A stretch of DNA of 64,000 bases from Methanosarcina sp. 2.H.T.1A.6. Its GTDB lineage: Archaea > Halobacteriota > Methanosarcinia > Methanosarcinales > Methanosarcinaceae. A program made the translations under genes and the position numbers. The stretch lies in contig NZ_JJOY01000044.1 in assembly GCF_000979455.1 (NCBI RefSeq), positions 1-64,000 of the forward strand. The letters are read 5' to 3'. Of this stretch, positions 27,295 to 36,666 are shown one piece after another; position 1 is the first letter of the stretch; the number at the start of each line of letters is the position of its first letter. The notes under the pieces were generated by a model. It ran no database searches. It was not told where the DNA came from and saw only the letters and a program-made list of their open reading frames with translations.

Positions 27295-28611
27295 TTAGAG
27301 CTTGAGGACCTTTGCAGCTTTCAAAGCATCGCCAACCATAGTCTCAATATCAAGCTTTTTTTCCTCGAGAACTATGAGGTCATAGTTTGCCTTGACTTCG
27401 GGATGCTCCGGAACCGCAGCACAACTTCCGGCTGACCTTGTAGATATATCATAAGTTCCAATTCTACGGGCAATATCCACGATCTCGCTTTTGTCAAAGG
27501 CAATTAAAGGGTGATAAATCGGGATAGCAAGCTGGTAAATTTCGGCATGCATGTTGGCAGCAGTCTGGGAGGCTACCTGTCCGAGGGAAGAGCCAGTAAT
27601 AATCCCACTTGCGCCTTCTTTTTTCATAACTTCGTAGGCTTCTCTGTACATCATACGTTTGCAGAGGAGGCATGTGTTTTTTCGGTCGCATGTTTCGATA
27701 AAAGCCCCTAGATTTGGACCGTGGAGGAGCTCATAAGTTGTGAACTGGTGCCCTGGAGCCCAGGCCTGTAGCTGGCGGATGCAGTCAAAAGCACGTTCCT
27801 TTGCCGCATCCTCTGCATAAGGAGAGTTATTGCAGTAAACAGGGATAATCATTACACCGCGCTTCATCATCAGCCATGCAGCGACAGGGGAATCGATACC
27901 TCCGGACATCAGCACTACCATACTGCCCTGTGTGCCGAGGGGAAGTCCTCCAACTCCTTTAACCGTCTCCAGGTAAATATAAGCCAGATTCTGCCGCATC
28001 TCTACAAAAATTTCCTTATCAGGAGAACTCAGGTCAACCCTGGGATGTTTTCCTTCTTTTTCAAGTGCGTTCCAGACAGCGTCTCCGCAGTTTCTCCCTA
28101 AATCCGCTGAAGTGAAAGAATGGTTTCCGCTTCTTCTAGCCCGGATAGCAAAAGACTCTCCTTCCCGAATGAGGCATGTTCCAAGAAGAGCACAGGTCCT
28201 GGCTGCGCTCTCAAGGTCTGGTTCTGTGATTAATGCAGAAGAAGTTGAGACAACCCCAAAAACGTCTGCTGCCGCTCCAGCTGCCCGCGGATCTGTCGTC
28301 TCAATAAATATCCTGCCCCATTCTCTCCGTATCAGGGAATATGGAATGCTTCTTGAATCCAGCATTGCGGCAATGTTCTTCATGAGAATTTTCTCATACC
28401 AGTTCCGAACGCCTGTGCTTTTAAGAGCAAGCTCCCCATATCTAACTATAACAACATTTGCCTGGCTTTCGAAGCCCTGGTGAGAAGGACCGGAGTCCTG
28501 GTTATCCATACTATTAATAAAAGTATCTGGCATGTTCTCGCTGTCTCTTTTAGTCTTTATATCAATATCAGATGTATTTTTTGCTTTGATCTCATCAGAA
28601 TTGCCTGTCAT
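27295..28611 (-). CDS. thiI: tRNA 4-thiouridine synthase ThiI
   Basis: A 438-residue protein. After a variable N-terminus (about 50 residues, possibly with a later true start) comes the NFLD/THUMP region (VIVRYGELALKSTGVR, then IRREWGRIFIET), then the PP-loop ATP pyrophosphatase domain with VVLMSGGIDSPVAAWLMMKR. The enzyme adenylates and thiolates U8 of tRNA. A downstream CLLCKRMMYREAYEV segment carries conserved cysteines. No rhodanese domain is fused, as in other archaeal forms. It is transcribed leftward, alone. Confidence 0.93.
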   Translation of the reverse strand: MTGNSDEIKAKNTSDIDIKTKRDSENMPDTFINSMDNQDSGPSHQGFESQANVVIVRYGELALKSTGVRNWYEKILMKNIAAMLDSRSIPYSLIRREWGRIFIETTDPRAAGAAADVFGVVSTSSALITEPDLESAARTCALLGTCLIREGESFAIRARRSGNHSFTSADLGRNCGDAVWNALEKEGKHPRVDLSSPDKEIFVEMRQNLAYIYLETVKGVGGLPLGTQGSMVVLMSGGIDSPVAAWLMMKRGVMIIPVYCNNSPYAEDAAKERAFDCIRQLQAWAPGHQFTTYELLHGPNLGAFIETCDRKNTCLLCKRMMYREAYEVMKKEGASGIITGSSLGQVASQTAANMHAEIYQLAIPIYHPLIAFDKSEIVDIARRIGTYDISTRSAGSCAAVPEHPEVKANYDLIVLEEKKLDIETMVGDALKAAKVLKL

Positions 28612-29012
28612 GTGTACTTAACGGTTAGGGCGACATGGCGTTTAAAGTTTTCAGGAAAAAGAATTTTTTTCAGGGAAAATGAACCTATGGCGGCAACTTA
28701 GGGGAGACCGACGGAAAACTTTAAATCTAGTATTTTTTTGGGGGTAATAACAATTGCATGAAGAGATATGAAAGAATATTATAAAACATGAAAAATTGCC
28801 CCGGTGATCTATCATTGTTAATCAGTACAAAAAATATACATACAGTAATATTATTTTTGGAAAATCTATATAAGTCAAGACTCGTATAGTATTGTATGCT
28901 ATTGTGTACTACGCACAATATCGAAGACATTGGGTAAGACTGGGTAAAAATTACCCACCTATCGAAACGACAAAAACAATAAAAAGACAACCACGCCAGG
29001 GGTGGAGTACCA
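28612..29012. other. Divergent gap between thiI and a small membrane ORF
   Basis: About 400 bases. A TATA-like ATCTATATAAG at about 28863-28873 would fire rightward. GGGTAAGACTGGGTAAAAATTACCC-type self-complementary text at about 28932-28958 could fold in its leader. Confidence 0.4.
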
Positions 29013-29192
29013 ATGGATACTCTGAAAAAGCTTGCCGGAAAATCGATAGTGACAGCGATTGCCGCTTATAGCCTTCTGCTGATACTATTTCCTGTAGGCT
29101 GGATCGTTTTGCTCGGAACCGCTATCGGAAGGCCGAGCGCTGAAGAAGGATCTGTCGAAGCGAGAATCCTTGGGGCAGACCTCGAAGTCTGA
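29013..29192 (+). CDS. Possible 59-residue membrane protein
   Basis: This frame begins MDTLKKLAGKSIVTAIAAYS and contains one strong hydrophobic helix (IAAYSLLLILFPVGWIVLLG), then a polar tail. GGGTGGAG lies seven bases before the ATG, and a TATA box lies about 140 bases upstream. It may be a complete single-span protein or the surviving N-terminus of a larger gene. The 350 bases after it carry degenerate repeats rather than a clear continuation. Confidence 0.4.
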   Translation: MDTLKKLAGKSIVTAIAAYSLLLILFPVGWIVLLGTAIGRPSAEEGSVEARILGADLEV

Positions 29193-29679
29193 AACCCCGA
29201 GAAAGAAGGCATGGGTGTCAGAAACCAACAAGGAAGTCCACCAGGGGTTTCTGGTTAACATTCTAGCCGCCCAGCACCGGTGTCGAAACAAACAAGGGAG
29301 CTCGCAAGGCTTCTGGCCAACATTCACACCACCCTCTTGCAATCTGAGAACTGGTTTCAAGCGGGTGTCGGAAACAAACAAGGAAACAGCAGTTTCAGGA
29401 CAGCAATCCGGCTACCTGCCATATCAAGAGGCGGATCTGGAAGGAACCGGAGGAAAAAGAGAGAACGGCCGTTTCTGGCAACATTCAGGCAACCCACTTT
29501 TTTTTATTGCAATTTTATTTTGTTCTGTTTTTAGTAGTTTTTACTAGTTTTTACAATTATCATATAAACCAAATGCATTAATATCGAGGTAAATATATAT
29601 TTAGGGTTATGGGATACTCTGGAGTTTTTAAGAAATTATTTGCAAGTATAAATTGAAGAGGGGGGATAATGTCGTTTCT
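29193..29679. other. Region with degenerate internal repeats
   Basis: Three imperfect copies of GTGTCGGAAACAAACAAGGA-like text lie near 29214, 29279 and 29366, with related downstream sequence (TTCTGG, AACATTC). Overlapping frames on both strands here look like by-products of the repeats. Confidence 0.5.
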
Positions 29680-30126
29680 TTATGCCTTTATCCCGAACTC
29701 AAGTGTTCTTCCTGCTCCATCAATGATTGTCTTTTTACCATCCGTGTAGATATATCTTATTGAGATATTTCCGTCCTCGCCGTACTTTGTCCAGATCGTG
29801 GTATTTTTGTCCTGTGACCACATGTACTCGTATCTGGTGGTGTTATCTTCGCTGCCGGTTTCGATCATGGCTCTGCAAAGGGTTTTGTTTTCGAACTCTT
29901 CGGTGCCGGTAATTTTCATATTAAGGGCTTTTCCGGTGGTGGGATTTTTAACCTGGACCTGAGAACCTACAGGGCACCAGTTGCCTTCGGATTGCTCGGG
30001 AAGGCTGACATTTATTTCGGTATCATTGCCCGAAATTGATAGTTTTGTTCCGTCTTCCCCCATACAGCCTGAAGCGAGAAGGGAAACTGTAAGAAGTAAT
30101 ATACAAATTACCTGTTTTTTTGACAA
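29680..30126 (-). CDS. Putative exported lipoprotein
   Basis: A 148-residue protein with a signal peptide (basic start, ICILLLTVSLLA) and lipobox LLASGC, so Cys21 is the likely lipidated residue. The rest is polar and predicted extracellular: a VSLPEQSEGNWCPVGSQVQV segment, then beta-type repeats ending in YTDGKKTIIDGAGRTLEF. I recognise no domain; surface lipoproteins of this size are common in Methanosarcina. It is a single leftward gene. Confidence 0.8.
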   Translation of the reverse strand: MSKKQVICILLLTVSLLASGCMGEDGTKLSISGNDTEINVSLPEQSEGNWCPVGSQVQVKNPTTGKALNMKITGTEEFENKTLCRAMIETGSEDNTTRYEYMWSQDKNTTIWTKYGEDGNISIRYIYTDGKKTIIDGAGRTLEFGIKA

Positions 30127-30579
30127 GAATTATCACCTGAGTTTATCAAAACCTTATTTTCGATCAAAACTTTCCTAAGAATTCTAAAAGATAAAAAACT
30201 CTAAACGATAAGAATTTTGAATATGATGAAACTTTAAATTCAAATCGAATTTTTGTTTTTTATCAGAGTTTTATCTCCTGCAAGTTTTCATTTCCATTTA
30301 ATAGTAGATGCAGCCCATAAAAATTATTCCATTATGCCATTTATTCCATTATGCCATTTAAAAGTAGGTAATTTGCAGGGAAAATAGAAATTCTCAGCAT
30401 CTAACCTGTTTTTTCATCATGAAATTAAACATTTTGTCCATTTTCAGGGAATTGAATTATCACATTATTAATAAATATCTCTTACCTGAGATCATTTTTA
30501 TGCAGATCTATCAATATATACGCATAATAAGATATAATTTGGTAGCAAACGGGGGGCGTTTGGCATAGTTATTACTGTA
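30127..30579. other. Divergent gap upstream of the second sensor kinase
   Basis: No gene seen. A duplicated ATTCCATTATGCCATTTA lies at about 30326-30361. A TATA-like ATCAATATATACGC at about 30508-30521 is a candidate kinase promoter. Confidence 0.45.
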
Positions 30580-32670
30580 ATGAAAAGTGGAGGGAATGAG
30601 CTTCAATGGATGCATAATCTCCTCTCTACAAACCCTTATCCCATAATGAGAACTGGAAAAGATGGAATTGTACTTTACGCAAACGAAGCATCAGTTCCTT
30701 TACTGGAAATATGGAGAATCGAACCTGGACAAAAACTTCCGTTGGAAATTCTCCCTTTCGTCCGGAAAACGATCAGAAAGAAAGAAGCTTTAAACATTGA
30801 AGTAAAAGAGAATAACAAAGAATACTTACTCACTTTTAATCCGGCGGAAAACGAATGTGTACATATCCACGGAATGGATCTTGCCTCCATGACAGCAAGA
30901 AAGAAAACACTATTTACGCAGGAAAAGCAGCAAGACGCATTTTCTGAAAACCTGGCGGACCGGGCTGCAGAGATGATAGTTTCTGCTCTCAAAGCCGAAT
31001 TCTGCAGAATTATCACGTTTTCTCACGACGGCGTTGACCTTCCGGAAAATCAGCCTTCGATTCAGGAAATCGGATGTATTGGACAGCCTGAGAAGTTAGA
31101 TGAGCTTGCCGGCGGGATCAGTGTCTTTATAAGAATCCAGGGAAAACCCGGTATAGTTGTAACGCTTTACAGAACCAGGCCGGATGAGTTTGCCCCTGAA
31201 GAAGTACGTTTTTTAAGGTATGTCCTGTCTCTGGTTCGTAAAGTCCAGAAGTGTAAAAGGATTGATGCAGAACTACAGGACAGGATACATTTTTTAGAAT
31301 CATTACTCGAGGAAGTTCCGAACCCTGCTTATTTTAGAGATGTAAGCCAGACTTTTCAGGACCGCAGTGAGCTTTTCTCCGGGAAAGCTGCCCACTCTCA
31401 AGATCAAAAAACTTCAGGGTATTCGATGCATGAACTTGAAGAAGTAATTCCAAAGGAGCTTGCCGCGATCTACAAAAGGAAAAAAGGAGAGGCTTCAGAA
31501 GTATCAGAGGAGTTCGGGATGATGCCGGGTATCTGCAGTATGTTCAGGGAAAGTGAGGAGGCATTGAAAATAGCCCTCCAGGTGCAGAAAGTGTTCTGGA
31601 CAGTCATCAATAACAGTCCTGCAGTCGTTTTTTTATGGCGAAACGAGGAAAAATGGCCTGCGGATTTCGTGTCTGAAAATGTATCACAGTTTGGGTATGA
31701 GGTTGAAGACTTCACCTCCGGAAAAATCCTTTACGGCGATATTGTCCATAAGGAGGATCTAAATAATGTCCAGGAACAGCTTGACAGCTGCGTAGAAGAC
31801 AACTGCGAAGGTTTCAAGATGGAATACCGGATCTGCACAAAAGAAGGGGAATTGCGCTGGGTCGATGAGAGGACATTCATCCAGAGGGATGCAGAAGGTC
31901 GCGCCACTCATTTTCAGGGGGTGGTCATTGACATTACCGAAAGGAAGGTTGCAGAAGAAGCCCTTGAAAGAGCCGAGCAGCTCCGGAAAAAAGAGATAAA
32001 CCACAGGATCAAGAATAACCTGCAAATAGTTTCTTCTCTGCTGGACCTGCAGGCCGAGAAATTCAGTGATAGAAAGGTAATTGAGGCTTTCAGGGAAAGT
32101 AAAAGCCGAATTGTTTCAATGTCGCTTATACACGAAGAACTTTATGAATCAGGAAACCTTGACATTCTTGATTTCTCGTCTTATATCCGCAAGTTAATAG
32201 CTGATCTCCTCCGTTCATACAGTACAGAGAGTTCAGCTATCAGGGTAAACCTCAATGTAGGAAAAGTTTTTCTCGGTGTTGACACAGCAGTTTCTCTGGG
32301 CATTATAATCAACGAACTTTTCACTAACGCCATCAAATATGCTTTTCCCCAGGGCAAAGGAGGGGAAATAAATGTTGAATTTTTCGGGGAAGGAACCGGA
32401 GAAGCAGTAAACGAAAAGGAAATCTCAGGTAAAACCCCTATTCCGAAGATTCCTGATAAAGGTAAGGATATGCATAAACAATTTACTCTTATCTTTGCAG
32501 ACAACGGGAAGGGCTTTCCCGAAGATGTCGATTTCAGAAACACGGAAACCCTTGGTTTGCAGCTTGTAAATGCTCTTGTGAACCAGATAGAGGGGAGAAT
32601 AGACCTTGAAAGGGAAAAAGGTACGAAATTTACGCTTAAATTTAGGGAAAGAATCAGGGAAACGGCCTGA
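30580..32670 (+). CDS. PAS sensor histidine kinase (HisKA_2/HATPase_c)
   Basis: A 696-residue soluble kinase. The first 95 residues resemble the N-terminal PAS of the 7-PAS kinase upstream (NPYPIMRTGKDGIVLYANEA). Residues about 130-235 look GAF-like, about 245-330 are a degenerate PAS remnant, and about 345-465 are a good PAS/PAC (VDERTFIQRDAEGR, DITERK). The H box is KEINHRIKNNLQIVSSLLDLQ with likely phospho-His at 475. The ATPase domain has NELFTNAIKYAFPQG and DNGKGFP. It is a relative of the 21255 kinase with fewer PAS units and no adjacent regulator. Confidence 0.9.
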   Translation: MKSGGNELQWMHNLLSTNPYPIMRTGKDGIVLYANEASVPLLEIWRIEPGQKLPLEILPFVRKTIRKKEALNIEVKENNKEYLLTFNPAENECVHIHGMDLASMTARKKTLFTQEKQQDAFSENLADRAAEMIVSALKAEFCRIITFSHDGVDLPENQPSIQEIGCIGQPEKLDELAGGISVFIRIQGKPGIVVTLYRTRPDEFAPEEVRFLRYVLSLVRKVQKCKRIDAELQDRIHFLESLLEEVPNPAYFRDVSQTFQDRSELFSGKAAHSQDQKTSGYSMHELEEVIPKELAAIYKRKKGEASEVSEEFGMMPGICSMFRESEEALKIALQVQKVFWTVINNSPAVVFLWRNEEKWPADFVSENVSQFGYEVEDFTSGKILYGDIVHKEDLNNVQEQLDSCVEDNCEGFKMEYRICTKEGELRWVDERTFIQRDAEGRATHFQGVVIDITERKVAEEALERAEQLRKKEINHRIKNNLQIVSSLLDLQAEKFSDRKVIEAFRESKSRIVSMSLIHEELYESGNLDILDFSSYIRKLIADLLRSYSTESSAIRVNLNVGKVFLGVDTAVSLGIIINELFTNAIKYAFPQGKGGEINVEFFGEGTGEAVNEKEISGKTPIPKIPDKGKDMHKQFTLIFADNGKGFPEDVDFRNTETLGLQLVNALVNQIEGRIDLEREKGTKFTLKFRERIRETA

Positions 32671-32755
32671 AACTTCAGGACTATTCCATTCAGGATGGAA
32701 TTCTAATAGTAATACCTGTATATTTTTAATTAGAATATTAAAGGGGGTAGCTTAA

Positions 32756-33196
32756 ATGAGTGGAAATCTTTTCAAAAAAATCCTGATTGCAACGGATGGT
32801 TCAGAAAACGCCAAAAAAGCAGCTTCTTATGGAATAGACATTGCGCGGGCAACAGGGGCTGAAGTATATGCTCTGTATGTTGTTTCTACCGAGCACGCCG
32901 GAACTGCACGGACAGTTATGGGCTGGACTGAGGCATTTGAAGAATATCTTGCAAATCAGGGAGGGGTTGCAACTGGCTATGTAGAAAACCTTGGAAAAGA
33001 AGCCGGAGTTAAAGTGGAGCCAATGTATCTGAAAGGTGTTCCGGCTGAAAAAATCCTTGAATATGCAGAGGAGAGTAATATTGACCTGATAGTAATGGGC
33101 ACACAGGGCCTGACAGGAGTCCAGAGATTCCTTATCGGCAGTGTGGCAGAGAATGTCCTCAGGCACTCAAAAGTCCCTGTAATGATTGTCAGGTGA
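32756..33196 (+). CDS. Universal stress protein (UspA family)
   Basis: A 146-residue Usp domain. It begins FKKILIATDGSENAKKAASY with the conserved Asp, and ends with the ATP-binding motif GTQGLTGVQRFLIGSVAENVLRHS (the G-2x-G-9x-G-S pattern), so it likely binds ATP. AAGGGGG lies before the ATG. Its last codons, including the stop, are the seed of a tandem repeat that continues for about 90 bases downstream. Confidence 0.93.
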   Translation: MSGNLFKKILIATDGSENAKKAASYGIDIARATGAEVYALYVVSTEHAGTARTVMGWTEAFEEYLANQGGVATGYVENLGKEAGVKVEPMYLKGVPAEKILEYAEESNIDLIVMGTQGLTGVQRFLIGSVAENVLRHSKVPVMIVR

Positions 33197-33290
33197 TTGT
33201 CTGTCAGGTGATTGTCAGGTGATTGTCACGGTGATTGTCAGGTGATTGTCACGGTGATTGTCAGGTGATTGTCACGGTGATTGTCAGTTA
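33184..33290. repeat. GTGATTGTCAG/ACG tandem array spanning the usp stop codon
   Basis: About nine copies of GGTGATTGTC with CA or CACG linkers, alternating as an 11- and 13-base pair. The first copy encodes the end of the Usp protein (IVR then TGA). Confidence 0.9.
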
Positions 33291-33468
33291 ATAGTCAAGT
33301 AATACAGCCTGAAAAAAGGCCAGTTACTTTTTGCCGTTCGGATTACCAATTTTCCAGAGCAGCATCCAGCATAATCTGGAAACTGCTCATGGTACCCAGT
33401 CAACTACTTTTTAGAAGTTTCTGATTGAACAGAGACTCCTGATCCATTTTTAGGGGAATCACAGCTCC
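33291..33468. other. Convergent gap between usp and pspAA
   Basis: No gene seen. Confidence 0.4.
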
Positions 33469-33753
33469 TTAATTTTCAAAAATCCCTTCCCCTGTAAATA
33501 TGGCTTTTGCTTCCTCAAAGCTAAGGTCTTCCGGAGGTACAATGATGTCGGATTCCAAGATTTCTTCCGCGCCAAGTGCTTCCCCTTTCTCCTTAATCTC
33601 AGAAATCATCTTCGCAAGTTCTGTTCTGAATTTCTCAGCATTTCCTTCCGCAACAAGGGCTACAATTCTGTTATCGATCTGGTTTAATTCATCGCAGAGG
33701 GCTTCAGGCGCCCGGTACTGGCCTTCTCCCATGATCCTGATTATCATTTTCAC
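33469..33753 (-). CDS. PspA-associated protein PspAA
   Basis: A 94-residue protein starting MKMIIRIMGEGQYRAPEALC and containing IDNRIVALVAEG, matching the small PspAA domain that accompanies PspA/IM30 in archaea and some bacteria. Its start codon overlaps the stop of the upstream pspA by ATGA, so the two are translated together. PspAA is thought to act with PspA at stressed membranes; its biochemistry is not visible from sequence. Confidence 0.8.
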   Translation of the reverse strand: MKMIIRIMGEGQYRAPEALCDELNQIDNRIVALVAEGNAEKFRTELAKMISEIKEKGEALGAEEILESDIIVPPEDLSFEEAKAIFTGEGIFEN

Positions 33754-34508
33754 ACCTCCTTTCCTTCTTCCGGACCTTTGCTTTCTCCCCCTGTGTTCGC
33801 TTTTTCAGGTCCCTTTCCAGCTTCGGCTTTAAGCTTTGCAAGTTCGGATTCGACACTGCTCTGGGTGCTGATTTTTGCAAGTTCGCGCTCGATGTCGTCC
33901 CTGCCACCTGTAAGGTCTTCGAGTGCGCCGGCTTCCATAAGCTCGTCAATTGCCTCGGCGCGGGCTTTCATTTCGTCAGTCTTATTTTCGGCCCTCTCAA
34001 GTGCAAGTCCCACATCTGCCATCTCTTCGCTGATCCCGGTGACAGACTCGTTTATCTTTACCTGGGCTTCAGCTGCTGAGTACTGAGCTTTAATGGATTC
34101 CTTTTTTGTCCTGAAGATCTCGACCTTTGTAGAAAGTCGCTTTTCCGAGGCAATGAGCTTTTCTTCCTGTTTTTCGAGCTCCGCAATTTCCCTGTCAATC
34201 CCATCGACCTGCTGCTGGAGGGCTGCTTTTCTCTCAAGAGCCATCCTTGCAAGGTCTTCACGGTCAGCAGCAACCGCCTCCCGGGCCTGCTTCTCAAGCT
34301 TCTCATTACTCTGAATCAGTTTTGCCCGCTGGAGCTGAAGGCGTTTTTTTGAGGTTGTCACTTCTGCAACGCCTCTCTTTACGTTCTGCAGCAGTTCCAG
34401 CTGCTTTTCATAGGAATAATCAAGCGTTTCTCTAGGGTCTTCCATTCTGTTAAGCACTTTGTTCATCTTTGACTTGAATACTGTTTCCATCCTTGCGAAT
34501 AATCCCAT
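33750..34508 (-). CDS. pspA: Phage shock protein A / IM30 family protein
   Basis: A 252-residue, almost wholly helical coiled-coil protein. The N-terminus (MGLFARMETVFKSKMNKVLN) is the amphipathic membrane-binding helix, and EDPRETLDYSYEKQLELL is the family core signature. Members assemble on membranes and protect them when damaged. I start it at the ATG at 34508 rather than 34532, because this gives the conserved MGLF end and CGGGG precedes it. An acidic, Gly-rich tail is at the C-terminus. It is coupled to pspAA by four overlapping bases. Confidence 0.9.
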   Translation of the reverse strand: MGLFARMETVFKSKMNKVLNRMEDPRETLDYSYEKQLELLQNVKRGVAEVTTSKKRLQLQRAKLIQSNEKLEKQAREAVAADREDLARMALERKAALQQQVDGIDREIAELEKQEEKLIASEKRLSTKVEIFRTKKESIKAQYSAAEAQVKINESVTGISEEMADVGLALERAENKTDEMKARAEAIDELMEAGALEDLTGGRDDIERELAKISTQSSVESELAKLKAEAGKGPEKANTGGESKGPEEGKEV

Positions 34509-34696
34509 GTGGTTTCCCCGTTGCTTTATCAAAAATTGTTCTGTAAACAGGCTGGCATTTTTTGCCTTATTTTTATGGAGTATGGTTTTTTGAAAAATTC
34601 TGGCACTTTTTTCGCAGTACCCTTTTCTTCCTATGTCTTTTGGCTGGAGTTATATTTTTAGTTTATCTGTACTTTACTTTATTTCACTTTACTTTA

Positions 34697-34870
34697 GCAC
34701 GTTACTTTATAACTTTACTTTAGCGCGTTACTTTATTTCACTTTACTTTAGCACGTTACTTTATTTCACTTTACTTTAGCGCGTTACTTTATTTCACTTT
34801 ACTTTAGCACGTTACTTTATTTCACTTTACTTTAGCACGTTACTTTATAACTTTACTTTAGCATTTTGCT
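34697..34870. repeat. Minisatellite with 26/28-bp units
   Basis: Six units of the type GCACGTTACTTTATTTCACT plus TTACTTTA. GCAC alternates with GCGC at the unit start, at 34697, 34723, 34751, 34779, 34807 and 34835. Confidence 0.9.
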
Positions 34871-34964
34871 TTAGCATTTTACTTTGCCTTCCTCTTCCCG
34901 TTCTTCATGGTCTTTTTTCGGCGGGTTCTTTTATACAGGCATTTTTATATATACTGATTGATTA

Positions 34965-34994
34965 TTCGTAGTCGCGCGAACGTTTTATATATTC
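34965..34994 (+). promoter_or_regulatory. Candidate MsvR operator and TATA box
   Basis: TTCGTA-GTCG-CGCGAA (34965-34980) fits the TTCGTA-N4-TACGAA inverted motif described for MsvR proteins, with two mismatches in the right half. A TTTTATATATT TATA box follows at 34984-34994. The operator lies immediately upstream of TATA, where bound protein would block or help TBP/TFB, consistent with autoregulation. Confidence 0.65.
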
Positions 34995-35019
34995 AAAATA
35001 CAACTTATCTAAAGATATT

Positions 35020-35760
35020 ATGGCAAAACCTGAGACCAAAACTGAATTCTTTTATACCGAACGAGGGCTCATAGCCGTAGACAGCCCTGTTAAACTCCAG
35101 ATCTTGAATTTACTCAGGGAAGAGCCAAAATCGTTTGACGAAATCGTAAAATATACGGCAAAAGCCAAATCAACCATTTCAGTTCATCTTAATAATCTCA
35201 GATCATGCGAGCTTGTTGAAGAAAATTCTGACCCTGAAGACCGACGCAAGAAGATTTATTCCCTGACCTCTCATTACATGGGCTGCTCCCAGGAACCATT
35301 TATCGGGCATTACAGCAGCCTGCTGGAAACAGTTGCTGCAAACGGAAACGACAGGTTCCGCTTTATGGAAGCCCTTATTCATGTAATGCGATTTGGTTTT
35401 GAAGCATACGGGCTTGATAATGCCCCTGTTGTCAGGATGATTGGAATAGACATTGGCAAGCATCTCTCTACTAATTTTAAATCCAGTACTCCTGAAGACC
35501 TGTTTAATGAGATTGCAGGTTTTATGGAATTTCATGGAGACTGTCGGGTCTCGGTGCTCATGGGGAGCTCTCCTGTGCTTCAGGTCGAAGATGACTTCAA
35601 AGCCAGGTCCATGCCAGCAATAGGAAAACCCTTCTGTGCCCTCAGAGAAGGCATCATTGAAGGAATCCTTAAAGAAAAACTGGGAAAAGAGTGCGGCGTC
35701 CTGGAAACCGAGTGTTATGGAACCGGACACGCGCGCTGTCTGTTTGAGATTACAATATGA
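35020..35760 (+). CDS. msvR: Redox-responsive V4R regulator MsvR
   Basis: A 246-residue regulator. Residues 20-90 form an ArsR-like winged helix (SPVKLQILNLLREEPKSFDE, then AKSTISVHLNNLRSCELVEE). Residues 100-246 form a V4R domain with cysteines at 175, 206, 225, 232 and 240, the last three in CGVLETECYGTGHARC. In MsvR proteins of methanogens the redox state of these cysteines controls DNA binding and repression of the regulator's own and oxidative-stress genes. From memory, the M. acetivorans protein (MA1458) has the same cysteine positions. A matching operator is upstream of TATA. Confidence 0.9.
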   Translation: MAKPETKTEFFYTERGLIAVDSPVKLQILNLLREEPKSFDEIVKYTAKAKSTISVHLNNLRSCELVEENSDPEDRRKKIYSLTSHYMGCSQEPFIGHYSSLLETVAANGNDRFRFMEALIHVMRFGFEAYGLDNAPVVRMIGIDIGKHLSTNFKSSTPEDLFNEIAGFMEFHGDCRVSVLMGSSPVLQVEDDFKARSMPAIGKPFCALREGIIEGILKEKLGKECGVLETECYGTGHARCLFEITI

Positions 35761-35926
35761 ATTATTTTATTATACTTACAGTTTTACAGAATAATTTTTA
35801 TCCGGAAATCTGCCTTTTAAGAAACAAGTCTTTTAACGCAAAATGTCTCACAAAAATTATACTGGAAAACCTAATTTTCGGACTCAGGTTGGGTTTTCCT
35901 TTCAGGTGAATGCGTGGTAATGAAAG

Positions 35927-36622
35927 TTAACTGGAATCTCCTATTACGACTCCAATTTCGGATTTAAGGCGAGGTCCTATTGCTGCCACGATTCCGGGCC
36001 CGTCCGTTTTTTCGCGGCACACAACTGCGTGTTCAAGCAGCCCCAGGCGCTCGATTTCGTAAATGTCCCTGCCGTGCCCTGTCCTTTTTATTGCGTTTTT
36101 TATCTCCGAACGGGTAGCACCATTAATGACAACTCTGTCGGTGCTTGCTTTTTTCCATCCCCACCAGATGTCAAGCTGTTTTTTGGTGAGGCGAGCTTTT
36201 AATTTTTTGTTCCCCTCAAAGACCTCAACTTCAACCGGCAGGTGAGAAACCAAACCGAATCTCGATGCAAGCTGTTTAGGTTTTCCGCTACCCAGTGCTT
36301 TGAGCTCCTCAGCTTCAATGCGCAGAGGGACACCGATGTTAACTACAAAAGCATCTTCCGGAAAAGCCTGAAGGAAACCCAGGTACACCTTTCCAATTTC
36401 GGCTTTTTTTACAGGACTTCCGTACCTGGATGTCAGGATATTTGCTGACACCACGTCATCTTCGCCCTCAAGGGAAAACTCTGCCCAGTTTTCCGGGGTA
36501 ATAGAAACCTCAACCTTTACCTCGAGGTCTTTCAATTCATTCTCAACCAGGCTTTTCAGGAGTTCAGCCATTCTGTCCCGGTTTTTTCCATAAATATGCT
36601 GGAGGGTTACAACTTTTTTCAT
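35927..36622 (-). CDS. DUF2110 family protein
   Basis: A 231-residue archaeal protein with no assigned function. The C-terminal half carries IDIWWGWKKAS-like text (LDIWWGWKKASTDRVVING), then a small domain with EIERLGLLEHAVVCREKTDG, which looks like a nucleic-acid-binding beta fold. I recognise it as the DUF2110 family from its overall pattern. It is followed upstream by a MarR-like regulator on the same strand with a 44-base gap, and converges with msvR. Confidence 0.7.
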   Translation of the reverse strand: MKKVVTLQHIYGKNRDRMAELLKSLVENELKDLEVKVEVSITPENWAEFSLEGEDDVVSANILTSRYGSPVKKAEIGKVYLGFLQAFPEDAFVVNIGVPLRIEAEELKALGSGKPKQLASRFGLVSHLPVEVEVFEGNKKLKARLTKKQLDIWWGWKKASTDRVVINGATRSEIKNAIKRTGHGRDIYEIERLGLLEHAVVCREKTDGPGIVAAIGPRLKSEIGVVIGDSS

Positions 36623-36666
36623 TTTCTTCCTGCCGCTTTATTCTTTCTCTACCTGTGCCTGCCGTA

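Larger units (their letters stand above)
34509..35019. other. Divergent gap between pspA and msvR
   Basis: Holds a 28-bp minisatellite (34697-34870) and the msvR promoter and operator. The pspA promoter must also lie here, reading left. Confidence 0.6.
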
